From assembly GCF_006874425.1 (NCBI RefSeq), contig NZ_VIJZ01000018.1:1-62584 (forward strand): a stretch of DNA of 62,584 bases, read 5' to 3'. The notes under the pieces were generated by a model that saw only the letters and a list, made by a program, of their open reading frames with translations, did not search any database and was not told the DNA's origin. Below are positions 42,889 to 52,080 of the stretch, piece after piece. A program made the translations under genes and the position numbers. This DNA comes from Paenibacillus ottowii. GTDB taxonomy: Bacteria > Bacillota > Bacilli > Paenibacillales > Paenibacillaceae. Every line of letters begins with the position of its first letter. The first letter of the stretch is position 1.

Positions 42889-43533
42889 TCAGCTATCCCT
42901 TACTTCCAGATACTTTTCAAGTTTACGCTTGACCCGTTGCAGCGCGTTATCAATAGATTTCACATGGCGGTCCAGGTCTTCAGCAATCTCCTGATACGAA
43001 CGTCCGTCTAGATACAACATAAGTACCTTGCGTTCTAGCTCGCTCAGAATCTCGGACATTTTGTCCTCAAGACCCACAAACTCTTCCTGATTGATAATCA
43101 GCTCTTCAGGGTCACTTACTTGTGTTCCGCAAATCACATCGAGCAACGTCCGGTCTGACTCTTCATCATAGATAGGCTTGTCCAGAGATACGTAAGAGTT
43201 CAGAGGAATGTGCTTTTGTCGTGTAGCCGTTTTAATTGCCGTAATAATCTGTCGTGTGATACACAATTCGGCGAAAGCCTTAAACGAAGCAAGCTTGTCT
43301 CCCTTAAAATCACGAATAGATTTGTAGAGACCAATCATGCCCTCCTGAATAATATCCTCGCGATCAGCGCCAATCAGGAAGTAGGATCTGGCCTTGGCCC
43401 GCACAAAGTTCCGGTATTTGTTAATCAGAAACTCCAGCGCTTCCCCATCACCTTCATGGACTGCTCCGACAATGTCTTCATCATTTTTGTAATCAAACTT
43501 TGACAACATGATATCCTTGAGGTCCACACTCAC
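42889..43533 (-). CDS. sigH: RNA polymerase sigma-H factor
   Basis: SigH directs early sporulation and competence/stationary-phase genes. The sigma-70 region 2 is very conserved (KYRNFVRAKARSYFLIGADR, EDIIQEGMIGLYKSIRDFKG), and region 4 has ELERKVLMLYLDGRSYQEIA with RHVKSIDNALQRVKRKLEKY. The start codon is GTG at 43533 with GGAGGG 7 nt upstream; earlier in-frame codons precede the SD. The protein has 214 aa. It lies after yacP, as in B. subtilis. Confidence 0.96.
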   Translation of the reverse strand: MSVDLKDIMLSKFDYKNDEDIVGAVHEGDGEALEFLINKYRNFVRAKARSYFLIGADREDIIQEGMIGLYKSIRDFKGDKLASFKAFAELCITRQIITAIKTATRQKHIPLNSYVSLDKPIYDEESDRTLLDVICGTQVSDPEELIINQEEFVGLEDKMSEILSELERKVLMLYLDGRSYQEIAEDLDRHVKSIDNALQRVKRKLEKYLEVRDS

Positions 43534-43589
43534 TAACAATCCCTCCGGCTGCAACGCAAGGTACCCGTTACTCTCTCAAATATACGACA

Positions 43590-43619
43590 AGTATACGCGA
43601 TGTAACCTGATACCGTCAA
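43590..43619 (-). promoter_or_regulatory. sigH promoter (SigA type)
   Basis: On the minus strand, TTGACG (43619-43614) is 18 bp from TATACT (43595-43590), about 55 bp before sigH. Confidence 0.65.
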
Positions 43620-43695
43620 CCACAACAACCTAAAAAAGAAGAGCGCTAACAAAATTGTCAATGGTTTCAAAATGGAGAGCATACCAATTACTGGG

Positions 43696-44217
43696 TCACT
43701 CTCTCCTCCATCGTTCAAACAGTTTCCGAAGCTCTGGACTCAACTTGGCATCCAGCGAGTTACGGGACAATTTGGCATTATCCTGTTCAATCCGCTTCTG
43801 AACTTCCCTTTCAGATTCCTCAATCTCGATCAGCAATTCTCGTGCCGATACCCTGAGTGCTCCCTGGCCAAAGGCGACATGCTGCTCTACCTGATCACTT
43901 GTTGCTACGTAAATACTTCTTCTCTTGCTGCTCAGCTCACGGACCAGTCGCTCGATGCATTCGTCAGCTGTCTCTTTTTCTCTCGTGAAATAAATCTGGA
44001 CTTTGCTCTGGGCAAAGGTCTTACCTAATCCTGGCACCCTGTAAGCATCAAATACGACGATGACTCTTCTGCCGGAATACGCCTGATGATCCGCCAGTCG
44101 TTCAAGCAGTCTGTCCCTCGCTTCCTGCATACCAGATTGTACCAGTGCGGAAAGTTCGGGCCAGGCTCCAATCATGTTGTAACCGTCCACAAGCAGAACA
44201 TCCCGCGTGTCAGCCAT
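43696..44217 (-). CDS. NYN-domain endoribonuclease (YacP/Rae1)
   Basis: This 173-aa protein has a NYN (PIN-like) nuclease domain: VLLVDGYNMIGAWPEL at the start, VIVVFDAYRVPG and YVATSDQVEQHVAFG, which supply the acidic residues. In B. subtilis, YacP is Rae1, a ribosome-associated A-site endoribonuclease. The C-terminal 50 residues form a charged helix. It begins 4 nt after rlmB. Its place between rlmB and sigH is the same as in Bacillus. Confidence 0.93.
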   Translation of the reverse strand: MADTRDVLLVDGYNMIGAWPELSALVQSGMQEARDRLLERLADHQAYSGRRVIVVFDAYRVPGLGKTFAQSKVQIYFTREKETADECIERLVRELSSKRRSIYVATSDQVEQHVAFGQGALRVSARELLIEIEESEREVQKRIEQDNAKLSRNSLDAKLSPELRKLFERWRRE

Positions 44218-44221
44218 ATCG

Positions 44222-44968
44222 TCAGCCCCGTGCCTGTCGTCCGCGCAAGACTTCGTACATAACGACCCCTGCAGCTACAGAAGCATTGAGGGAATTAATT
44301 TGTCCCGCCATTGGCAGCTTGACGAGTACATCGCATTTTTCACGGATCAAACGGCCCATTCCTTTATTTTCGTTACCAATGACAATCGCTACGGGACCCG
44401 TGAATACTCCATTCCCAAAGACAGGATCAGTCGCCGTAACATCCGTGCCAACTACCCATACACCTTCTTCTTTAAGACGGTCAATGGTTTGTCCCAGATT
44501 GCTTACCCGCGCCACCGGCACATACTCTACAGCACCTGCCGATGTTTTAGACACCGTTGCAGTCACTGCAGCTGAACGCCTTTTCGGTACTATAATACCG
44601 TGTGCTCCGGTGCAATCTGCTGTACGAAGGATGGAGCCCAAGTTATGAGGGTCTTCAATCTCATCCAGCAAAACCAAAAACGGCTCTTCTCCCTTAGCAC
44701 GAGCACTAGCAAGCAAGTCCTCTACTTCAGCGTAGGCAAAAGGTGCAGCTTGCGCAACCACTCCCTGATGCTGAATGCCTGGAACCATTTGATCGAGCTT
44801 GCGCTTGTCCACCTGCAAAACAATGATTCCTGCTTTTTTCGCCTCAGCCGTAATCGGCAGTGTCAAATGCTTTTGTGCATTATCCGCAATCCATATTTTA
44901 TTTATCGTCCTACCCGAACGCAGCGCCTCTATGACCGAGTGCTTACCGGCAATCCATTCATCTTCCAT
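44222..44968 (-). CDS. rlmB: 23S rRNA (guanosine-2'-O-)-methyltransferase RlmB-like
   Basis: This SPOUT (TrmH/SpoU) methyltransferase has an N-terminal substrate-binding domain (WIAGKHSVIEALRSGRTINK) and the three SpoU motifs: DPHNLGSILRTADCTGAHGI, VIGNENKGMGRLIREKCD, and LPMAGQINSLNASVAAGVVM. RlmB modifies G2251 of the 23S P-loop in E. coli. The protein has 248 aa. GGAGG lies about 9 nt before the ATG. It is in the cysE-cysS-mrnC-rlmB-yacP series. Confidence 0.94.
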   Translation of the reverse strand: MEDEWIAGKHSVIEALRSGRTINKIWIADNAQKHLTLPITAEAKKAGIIVLQVDKRKLDQMVPGIQHQGVVAQAAPFAYAEVEDLLASARAKGEEPFLVLLDEIEDPHNLGSILRTADCTGAHGIIVPKRRSAAVTATVSKTSAGAVEYVPVARVSNLGQTIDRLKEEGVWVVGTDVTATDPVFGNGVFTGPVAIVIGNENKGMGRLIREKCDVLVKLPMAGQINSLNASVAAGVVMYEVLRGRQARG

Positions 44969-45024
44969 CTCTAGCTTCCTCCCGGGAAACGGTCGATACT
45001 CAACCTATCCAATCCGTTCCCAAT

Positions 45025-45483
45025 TTATGATTTTTCCGTATTTTCCATTTGTGCAATTCCGTACGTAACCAACTCTCTCAATCTGTCCAAATGTCCATCA
45101 CAATAAAGATAACCAATCAACCCCTCTAGCGCCGTGGCATGCCGATACTCAAGCACATCAGCATTTTTGGGCAGGCTCCCTGATTTGGCATTTCTCCCTT
45201 GTCGGACAATATCACGCTCTTCATCCGTCAGCACTGTTTCTAGCAACCCCAACATACGGCTCTGTGCCTTGGCGGAGACAAGCTTTGTAGCTCGTCGATG
45301 TAAATGATTGGGACGCAGGTTGGGCTGTGCCAACAGATATTGCCGGACAGCCACCTCATACACTGCATCACCAATGTAAGCTAACGCAATGGGGGGCATC
45401 AAGCGAGCCGGCTTGGACGCAGGATACGGAAACCAGTTTCCTGCGCCTTCCACAGCTCCTGAGTTCAATGGATTATCACTCAT
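45025..45483 (-). CDS. mrnC: Mini-ribonuclease 3
   Basis: Mini-III is an RNase III catalytic domain without the dsRNA-binding domain that matures 23S rRNA in Bacillus. LAYIGDAVYEVAVRQYLL carries the catalytic Asp. The later acidic residues appear in TALEGLIGYLYCDGHLDRLR. The ATG at 45483 overlaps the cysS stop (ATGA), so translation is coupled; an upstream GTG at 45495 is possible. The product has 152 aa. Confidence 0.94.
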   Translation of the reverse strand: MSDNPLNSGAVEGAGNWFPYPASKPARLMPPIALAYIGDAVYEVAVRQYLLAQPNLRPNHLHRRATKLVSAKAQSRMLGLLETVLTDEERDIVRQGRNAKSGSLPKNADVLEYRHATALEGLIGYLYCDGHLDRLRELVTYGIAQMENTEKS

Positions 45484-46883
45484 TTCCGCCGCCACCGCAT
45501 CCCCTGCGCGGTATCTTCAAGCACAATGCCCTTAGCAGCCAATAGATCTCGAATTTCGTCAGCTCTACCCCAGTTTTTGGTTTTACGAGCTTCGACACGT
45601 TCTGCAATTAACTGCTCTATTTCGTCATCCAGCAGTTCTTCACTCGGTTCTGAATAAATGCGAAGTACACTATTCATCGAGTGGAAGGTTTGCAATACAG
45701 CCTGTAGTTCCACCTGATTGACAACATCACGCTGCAACAAAAGATTGGCTTCGCTGACCCACTCGAATACCGCAGTGATGGCATCAGGTGTATTGAAATC
45801 ATCATTCATTTTTTCCTCGAATTGCCGCAATATCCCGTCAAGCTTCATTTGCAGCTCAGCCGATACTTCTCCATTACCTTCTAAAGCAATGGCTAAACGA
45901 TGCTTTACGTTGGCGACTGCATTGGCAATCCGTTCGACACTATTCTCCGCCTGACTCATCGTCTCTTGGTTGTAGTTTAAAGGATTGCGGTAATGTGTCG
46001 ACAGCATAAAATAACGTAAAGCCTCAGGCTTGTGACGAGCACGCAGATCTTTAACCAGAATACCGTTACCGAGTGATTTCGACATTTTTTCATTATCTAT
46101 GCGAATATATCCGTTATGCATCCAGTAGCGTGATAATGGTTTACCCGTAACCACTTCGGATTGTGCGCATTCGCATTCATGATGCGGAAATTGCAGATCC
46201 TGTCCGCCTCCATGAATATCCAGTGTATCCCCCAAATAGTGGCGAGCCATAGCAGAGCATTCGATATGCCAGCCTGGGCGTCCATCCCCCCAAGGACTTG
46301 ACCAGTAAATCTCTCCCGGTTTGGCCGCTTTCCAGAGTACAAAATCCTCGGCATTCTCCTTTCGTTCATCCACATTGATGCGAATCCCAAACTGGAGTTC
46401 CTCCAAATTTTGACCTGACAGCTGTCCGTAGTCTTTGAACTTTTTAGTACGGTAGAAGACATCGCCACCATTCTCATAGGCATAGCCTTTGGCTACCAGA
46501 TCCTTGATAAAATCAATAATCAGCTCCATACTCTCCGTTACACGAGGATTTATACTGGCAGCAGGAACATTCAATCCTGCCAAATCCTCATGATAGGCAG
46601 CAATAAATTTCTCAGCAACTGCCGGAACTTCCATATCAAGTTCCCGAGCCTTGCGGATCAGTTTGTCATCGACGTCCGTAAAATTCACCACATAGTTTAC
46701 ATCATAGCCCAAATACTCCAGATAGCTGCGTACCACGTCAAACACAATTACAGGTCGTGCATTACCAATATGAATGTAATCATACACTGTAGGTCCACAT
46801 ACATACATTTTAACCTTTCCAGGCTCCAGTGGCACAAAAAGCTCTCGGCTCCTCGTCATTGTATTATAAATTTGAAGCGACAT
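45480..46883 (-). CDS. cysS: cysteinyl-tRNA synthetase
   Basis: CysRS is a class I synthetase that charges tRNA-Cys. The HIGH-type motif is in CGPTVYDYIHIGNARP (with the zinc Cys), the other zinc ligands are in WHIECSAMARHY and HHECECAQSE, and the KMSKS loop is KMSKSLGN. The protein has 467 aa. GGGAGG lies about 8 nt before the ATG. It is 23 bp after cysE, under the same T-box leader, which ties cysteine supply to its charging. Confidence 0.98.
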   Translation of the reverse strand: MSLQIYNTMTRSRELFVPLEPGKVKMYVCGPTVYDYIHIGNARPVIVFDVVRSYLEYLGYDVNYVVNFTDVDDKLIRKARELDMEVPAVAEKFIAAYHEDLAGLNVPAASINPRVTESMELIIDFIKDLVAKGYAYENGGDVFYRTKKFKDYGQLSGQNLEELQFGIRINVDERKENAEDFVLWKAAKPGEIYWSSPWGDGRPGWHIECSAMARHYLGDTLDIHGGGQDLQFPHHECECAQSEVVTGKPLSRYWMHNGYIRIDNEKMSKSLGNGILVKDLRARHKPEALRYFMLSTHYRNPLNYNQETMSQAENSVERIANAVANVKHRLAIALEGNGEVSAELQMKLDGILRQFEEKMNDDFNTPDAITAVFEWVSEANLLLQRDVVNQVELQAVLQTFHSMNSVLRIYSEPSEELLDDEIEQLIAERVEARKTKNWGRADEIRDLLAAKGIVLEDTAQGMRWRRK

Positions 46884-46906
46884 CGTATGTTCCTCCCTTA
46901 TGAAAA

Positions 46907-47587
46907 TTATCCTTGTAATTTATTCTTTTGGGTTATCTGATGTTTCTGAGCAGATTGCTCATCCCTCAAATCAGACAATTCTGCTCGTAATCGTTCTATT
47001 TCCAATTGAAGAGCCCGTATAGAATCGACGACCGGATCAGGCAACTGGTGACTAAGTCGATCTGGACGTCTACCATCCTGTCTGACCACTCGCCCCGGGA
47101 TGCCCACCACCGTACTGTTTGGCGGAACTTCTTTTAGCACAACCGAGTTAGAGCCGATGTTGGATTGCGCCCCAATGGTAAATGAACCCAATATTTTTGC
47201 GCCGGAGCCTATAACGACATTATTCCCAATGGTAGGGTGGCGCTTCCCTTTCTCTTTCCCAGTTCCTCCGAGAGTAACACCCTGATACAACACGACATCG
47301 TCACCAATTTCACAGGTTTCACCAATGACAACACCCATACCATGGTCAATGAACAGCCGATTTCCGATACGAGCGCCAGGATGAATCTCAATTCCTGTCA
47401 TAAACCTCGATACCTGGGATATAACTCGGGCTAGAGTGCACCACTTTCGCAAATAAAACCAGTGTGCGATTCGGTGTGCCCAAAGGGCGTGAACGCCAGA
47501 ATACGTAAAAATGACTTCCAGCTTACTCCGGGCGGCCGGATCATTATCCAAAACAGTTTGAATATCGGATTTGAAATGTCTGAACAT
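46907..47587 (-). CDS. cysE: serine O-acetyltransferase
   Basis: CysE acetylates L-serine with acetyl-CoA to give O-acetylserine, the precursor of cysteine. The N-terminal helical part (FRHFKSDIQTVLDNDPAARS) is followed by a left-handed beta-helix of hexapeptide repeats (GVVIGETCEIGDDVVLYQGV and GNNVVIGSGAKILGSFTIGA). The protein has 226 aa. The C-terminal tail is longer and charged. GGAGG precedes the ATG by 6 nt. It is the first gene after the T-box leader. Confidence 0.97.
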   Translation of the reverse strand: MFRHFKSDIQTVLDNDPAARSKLEVIFTYSGVHALWAHRIAHWFYLRKWCTLARVISQVSRFMTGIEIHPGARIGNRLFIDHGMGVVIGETCEIGDDVVLYQGVTLGGTGKEKGKRHPTIGNNVVIGSGAKILGSFTIGAQSNIGSNSVVLKEVPPNSTVVGIPGRVVRQDGRRPDRLSHQLPDPVVDSIRALQLEIERLRAELSDLRDEQSAQKHQITQKNKLQG

Positions 47588-47705
47588 GTCGCCCTCCTAT
47601 TCCCTCCATATCCTTGCCGCATCACACTTCACATTTCGCCAATTTTCGTAGTCACCAGCACGCTTCGACATTTTTCAGTCTACAGCGTCTGAATCTGATA
47701 AAAAT

Positions 47706-48024
47706 GAAAAAGCGCCTCCGCAGCCTAAGCTGCAGAGACGCATGAACGTGGTCCCACTCTGCTTCGAACATATCTGCTGCATAAAAACAGAGAAGTCCGT
47801 CTTTGGCGTCCTGTAACGGGAACGAATCGGCATGCCCTTGCCACATTAGCATTGTAGACTAACGAGGTTTCGGGCGCACGGCTCCCAGGCGCATTTCCTC
47901 CGCAGGTCATCTAGACGGCTTCCAGCCCGGGGTTTCCCCTCGGCCGTCCTCTCTGGCAAATGCCCTTATGCAGCGTACTTCTCCTGTTCGCAGCCTTTAC
48001 ACGTAAGTATCAATCCATATCAAT
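47706..48024 (-). ncRNA. T-box riboswitch, cysteine type
   Basis: The T-box sequence AGAGTGGGACCACG is at 47760-47747, followed by the terminator GCGTCTCTGCAG/CTGCGGAGGCGC (47741-47712) and TTTTT. Stem I shows GGCATTT/AAATGCGCC at its base and GACGGC/GCCGTC above, with a specifier loop containing TGC (Cys) at 47904-47902. The T-box base after UGG is G, which can wobble-pair with U73 of tRNA-Cys. Uncharged tRNA-Cys would therefore turn on cysE-cysS. Same location as the B. subtilis cysES T-box. Confidence 0.9.
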
Positions 48025-48030
48025 GGAGTC

Positions 48031-48059
48031 ATTATAGCGAAAAGACAACAAATTGACAA
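48031..48059 (-). promoter_or_regulatory. cysE-cysS promoter (SigA type)
   Basis: On the minus strand, TTGTCA (48059-48054) is 17 bp from a perfect TATAAT (48036-48031). It begins 7 bp after the gltX stop, so gltX read-through and this promoter both feed the T-box leader. Confidence 0.9.
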
Positions 48060-48065
48060 GAAATA

Positions 48066-49526
48066 TCAGCCTTTAATTTGTGCCTTAAGACGGTCCAACA
48101 CCTTGTCACGACCAAGTAAGTAGATGGTTTCGTTCAGGTCCCGCCCATGCGTTTGACCAGTAAGGGCCACACGAATCGGCATGAACAGCTGTTTCCCTTT
48201 AAATCCAGTTTCCTTTTGCACTTCCTTGATCAGCTTGGCCATTTGTGGAGCTGTAAATTCCTCGCTCGTTTCAACCTTAGCTGCAAAGGCTCTAAGTACA
48301 TCAGGAACCTGCTCTTCAGCCAGAACAGCCGCCGCATCCGCATCCAACTCCAGATGTGAACGAAAAAACAACTCAGACAACGCTACAATATCAGACGCTG
48401 AAGTCATTTGCTCCTGGTATAAGCGGACAAGAGCTTTAGCCCAATCCTGTTGTTCTGCCGATAGTTCATTCGGTAACAGCCCTGCTGCCTGCAAATGTGG
48501 AATTGCCATGCTGGCAATCCGCTCAGGATCAGCCTTTTTAATATAATGATTATTCAGATAAGCAAGCTTGTTCGTATCAAATACAGCTGGGCTTTTGGAC
48601 AAACGATTAGGATCGAAAATCGAAATCAGTTGTTCGCGATCGTAAATCTCTTCTTCGCCTTCTGGGGACCAGCCCAACAGTGCAATAAAGTTAAAAATGG
48701 CTTCCGGCAGATAGCCCAGCTTATCGTATTGCTCCATGAACTGAATAATGGATTCGTTACGTTTACTGAGCTTTTTATGATCCTCGCCTACGATCAGCGT
48801 CATATGACCAAAGCGTGGTGGCTCCCAGCCAAGCGCTTCAAAAATCATCAACTGTCGCGGTGTATTGGATACATGATCTTCGCCTCGTAGTACATGCGAT
48901 ATTTTCATCAAATAGTCGTCAACCGCTACAGCGAAGTTATATGTCGGAATACCGTCTTTTTTGACGATAACAAAATCGCCGCTTTCCTTGGAATTGAACG
49001 TAATTTGACCTTTAACCATATCGTCAAACGTATATTCACGATCTTCGGGTACGCGAAAACGAATACTTGGTACACGGCCCTCTGCTTCAAAAGCTTGGCA
49101 CTGTTCTTCTGTTAAATCACGATGTTTGCCTGAATAACGTGGAGTCTCCCCACGCGCCGTCTGCTCTTCGCGCTCGCGCTCCAGCTCTTCCTCCGTGCAG
49201 TAACAGCGGTATGCCAGACCACGATCCAGCAAATCCTGCCAGTATGTTTTGTAGATGTCCAAGCGTTCAGTCTGGCGATAAGGTCCAAATTCGCCGCCCA
49301 CGTCTATACTTTCATCCCAGTCCATGCCCAACCATTTCAAATATTTAAGCTGGCTTTCTTCTCCGCCCTCAATATTGCGCTTCACATCTGTGTCTTCGAT
49401 GCGAATAATAAATTTTCCACCTTGATTGCGGGCAAACAAATAATTAAATAATGCTGTTCTAGCATTGCCAATATGCAGATGCCCTGTAGGACTTGGTGCA
49501 TAGCGTACACGAACTTCCGTGCTCAT
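48066..49526 (-). CDS. gltX: glutamyl-tRNA synthetase
   Basis: GluRS is a class I synthetase; in Firmicutes it usually also charges tRNA-Gln with Glu (non-discriminating), leaving GatCAB to amidate. RYAPSPTGHLHIGNARTA contains the HIGH motif, and DHKKLSKRN is the KMSKS equivalent. The protein has 486 aa. GGAGG lies 7 nt before the ATG. It is 39 bp after ispF. No separate glnS is in the window. Confidence 0.98.
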   Translation of the reverse strand: MSTEVRVRYAPSPTGHLHIGNARTALFNYLFARNQGGKFIIRIEDTDVKRNIEGGEESQLKYLKWLGMDWDESIDVGGEFGPYRQTERLDIYKTYWQDLLDRGLAYRCYCTEEELEREREEQTARGETPRYSGKHRDLTEEQCQAFEAEGRVPSIRFRVPEDREYTFDDMVKGQITFNSKESGDFVIVKKDGIPTYNFAVAVDDYLMKISHVLRGEDHVSNTPRQLMIFEALGWEPPRFGHMTLIVGEDHKKLSKRNESIIQFMEQYDKLGYLPEAIFNFIALLGWSPEGEEEIYDREQLISIFDPNRLSKSPAVFDTNKLAYLNNHYIKKADPERIASMAIPHLQAAGLLPNELSAEQQDWAKALVRLYQEQMTSASDIVALSELFFRSHLELDADAAAVLAEEQVPDVLRAFAAKVETSEEFTAPQMAKLIKEVQKETGFKGKQLFMPIRVALTGQTHGRDLNETIYLLGRDKVLDRLKAQIKG

Positions 49527-49565
49527 ATAATCTCCTCCAAATAGAATTACTCAAGATGATAGCAT

Positions 49566-50042
49566 TTACTTGATTAGACAGACAACCGATTGAGCTGCGA
49601 TTCCCTCGCCCCGCCCGGTAAATCCGAGCTGCTCCGTCGTCGTCGCCTTGACATTTACCTGGGACGACTCCTCTGCTTCCAGCACTCGGGCGATAATTTC
49701 ATTCATCTGCGGGATGTATGAAATCATCTTGGGCTTCTGCGCAATGATCGTAGAATCGATATTGCCCAAGCGGTATCCCCGCTCTTTAGCCAGCCCCCAC
49801 ACATGCTCCAGTAGCTTCAGGCTATCCGCGTCCTTAAATTCAGGGTCGTTATCCGGAAAATGCTTTCCGATGTCTCCCAAGCCAAGTGCGCCCAGGATGG
49901 CATCGCTAATGGCATGCAGCAGCACGTCTGCATCGGAATGGCCCAGCAAACCTTTTTCATGCGGAATATGTACGCCTCCGATGATGCATGGCCTTCCGTC
50001 CACCATCTGGTGGACGTCAAATCCTTGCCCCACTCTGATCAT
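49566..50042 (-). CDS. ispF: 2-C-methyl-D-erythritol 2,4-cyclodiphosphate synthase
   Basis: IspF makes the cyclodiphosphate in the MEP pathway to isoprenoids. Zinc ligands lie in GFDVHQ (D9, H11) and the following LLGHSDADVLLHAISDAIL; the C-terminal ATTTEQLGFTGRGEGIAAQ is conserved. The ATG at 50042 overlaps the ispD stop (ATGA) and gives 158 aa. Coupling with IspD is as in Bacillus. Confidence 0.97.
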   Translation of the reverse strand: MIRVGQGFDVHQMVDGRPCIIGGVHIPHEKGLLGHSDADVLLHAISDAILGALGLGDIGKHFPDNDPEFKDADSLKLLEHVWGLAKERGYRLGNIDSTIIAQKPKMISYIPQMNEIIARVLEAEESSQVNVKATTTEQLGFTGRGEGIAAQSVVCLIK

Positions 50043-50737
50043 TTGATATCCTCTCCCTCTGTCTTTACCCATAACGCCGCCATATCCAAATCCTCAGGCG
50101 TAGTAATTTTGATGTTCTTGTAGCTGCCCTGAACGACAGTAACCGGGATGCCTATCCGCTCCACCAGCATAGAATCATCTGTCCCCAAGAACCCTGTATG
50201 CTCCGCTTCCTCATAAGCCCGCAGCAGATCGGAAAGACGAAAAGTCTGTGGGGTTTGAATACTCCACAGACTTCGGCGATCCGGCGTTGCTGTAATGATA
50301 CCATCCCCGTTCACTTGCTTGATCGTATCCTTTACAGGTACTGCCGCAACAGAAGCACCAGTACGCTGAGCAGCCTCCAGGCATGAACGTACAAGCTCAG
50401 GTTGAATCAATGGACGCACACCGTCATGCACCATCACCCAATCTGTTTGCAAGTGGCGCAAACCGCGATAAACGGAATGCTGGCGTTCACTACCACCAGC
50501 CACCACCCGTACATTTTTGCTGATCTTGTATTGATGAATCCAGTCTCTGCAGCGTTCCACATCTTCAGCGCCAGTAACCATCACCATTTCATCCACTTCC
50601 GGCATTGCTGCGAATATTTCAAGTGTATGTATGAAGATGGGCTTGTTTCGCAAAAGCAGAAATTGCTTGCTCTCCTGCGTCCCCATACGGGAGCCGCGCC
50701 CGGCCGCCACAATCACGACTCCTACCTGATTGTTCAT
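50039..50737 (-). CDS. ispD: 2-C-methyl-D-erythritol 4-phosphate cytidylyltransferase
   Basis: IspD transfers CMP from CTP to MEP. The nucleotide-binding motif VIVAAGRGSRMGTQESKQF is at about 8-26; WVMVHDGVRPLIQPELV and DTIKQVNGDGIITATPDR follow. The protein has 232 aa. The SD is AGGAG about 9 nt before the ATG. It is downstream of the PIN/TRAM gene and overlaps ispF. Confidence 0.97.
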   Translation of the reverse strand: MNNQVGVVIVAAGRGSRMGTQESKQFLLLRNKPIFIHTLEIFAAMPEVDEMVMVTGAEDVERCRDWIHQYKISKNVRVVAGGSERQHSVYRGLRHLQTDWVMVHDGVRPLIQPELVRSCLEAAQRTGASVAAVPVKDTIKQVNGDGIITATPDRRSLWSIQTPQTFRLSDLLRAYEEAEHTGFLGTDDSMLVERIGIPVTVVQGSYKNIKITTPEDLDMAALWVKTEGEDIK

Positions 50738-50806
50738 TCAAATAACTCCTGCCCTGATCGCCTTGGACGATCCGTATGATAACACATCTACTTCATCATA
50801 CCTCGT

Positions 50807-51892
50807 TTATTGAGCTTTTTCCAATAATTTCGGTTTAGCAAAGATCATACGGCCCGCAGAGGTCTGAAGTACGCTGGTGACCAGCACTTCCATGAGAGAA
50901 CCAATATAGTCACGTCCACCCTCTACGACAATCATCGTACCATCATCCAGATAAGCCACACCCTGCCCATGCTCCTTGCCGTCTTTGATGATCTGTACCA
51001 TAATCTCCTCACCAGGCAATACGACAGGCTTTACCGCATTCGCCAAATCATTAATGTTCAGCACAGACACACCTTGAAGCTCGCATACTTTATTCAGGTT
51101 AAAATCATTAGTTACAACCTTACCCTGCAACACCTTTGCAAGCTTAACCAGTTTACTGTCGACTTCTGAAATCTCTTCGAAATCCCCTTCATAGATGAGT
51201 ACATTCACATCTAGCTCTTTTTGGATCTTATTCAAAATATCCAGACCTCGCCGCCCACGATTACGTTTAAGCAAATCTGATGAATCGGCGATATGCTGAA
51301 GCTCTTCCAACACAAATTCAGGAATCACAATGGTTCCTTCAATAAAACCTGTCTTGCATATATCAGCAATACGTCCATCTATAATAACACTGGTGTCTAA
51401 AATTTTATGTTCTTCCAGCTTGCGTTCTTCTACATTTGTTCCCCGACCAAAAAAACCTGAGCTCCAAAAGGATGACAGCTCGTCCCGTTTTTCTAGCCCA
51501 ACCATCAATCCCACATATCCGCATACCAAGGTAACCGCGGTCTGAATAAGCAGACCAGGTGCCCCCAGCCCTAAAAAGAGCGGGTAAACGGCTAAGGAAA
51601 GGATCAACCCCACTGCTAACCCGATCACACCTGCCATCATCTCATTCATCGGAATTCGTACCAAACTTTCAATACCCTGCTGCAATCGATTCGCCACAGA
51701 TGCCCCTGCGAATGAGCAGCCAGCCATAAATAGCACCGCTCCCGCTATCATCCAAACAGCCATTCCTGGTAAAGATCCATCATTCAACCATTGTGGCATC
51801 CATGACACGAAGCCCCCTATCCGCTGGTATAACGTATAGCCAAACCACGCGCCGCACAATCCTGTAAAAGTTAAAATAGCCTTTCTCCACAT
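50807..51892 (-). CDS. PIN/TRAM-domain membrane protein (YacL family)
   Basis: This 361-aa protein has four N-terminal membrane helices (about 5-23, 43-66, 87-107, 112-132), a PIN nuclease domain with DTSVIIDGR (166-174) and TNDFNLNKV, and a C-terminal TRAM RNA-binding domain (KEHGQGVAYLDDGTMIVVEG). It matches B. subtilis YacL, encoded next to ispD. PIN domains usually cleave RNA, but the substrate of this family is unknown. GGAGG lies about 11 nt before the ATG. Confidence 0.93.
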   Translation of the reverse strand: MWRKAILTFTGLCGAWFGYTLYQRIGGFVSWMPQWLNDGSLPGMAVWMIAGAVLFMAGCSFAGASVANRLQQGIESLVRIPMNEMMAGVIGLAVGLILSLAVYPLFLGLGAPGLLIQTAVTLVCGYVGLMVGLEKRDELSSFWSSGFFGRGTNVEERKLEEHKILDTSVIIDGRIADICKTGFIEGTIVIPEFVLEELQHIADSSDLLKRNRGRRGLDILNKIQKELDVNVLIYEGDFEEISEVDSKLVKLAKVLQGKVVTNDFNLNKVCELQGVSVLNINDLANAVKPVVLPGEEIMVQIIKDGKEHGQGVAYLDDGTMIVVEGGRDYIGSLMEVLVTSVLQTSAGRMIFAKPKLLEKAQ

Positions 51893-52015
51893 CGAGTCTC
51901 TATACCTCCTTTATTTTCTTTTCATCGTCTGCTATTGATTGGATACATAGCACTTCCCTTACCAGTATGATCCATTTTCTGATTAACTAACCCTGTGTTT
52001 TCACTTTTTATGCAT

Positions 52016-52062
52016 ATAAAAAAGCATTTATCTCCCTGAACGAGTCAAGGAAATAAATGCTT
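52016..52062 (-). terminator. pssA terminator
   Basis: On the minus strand AAGCATTTATTTCCTTGA pairs with TCAGGGAGATAAATGCTT (a few G-U or mismatched pairs) around ACTCGT-type loop, then T6 at 52021-52016. It begins 19 bp after pssA. Confidence 0.9.
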
Positions 52063-52080
52063 ATTCTAATTTTTCTGATC

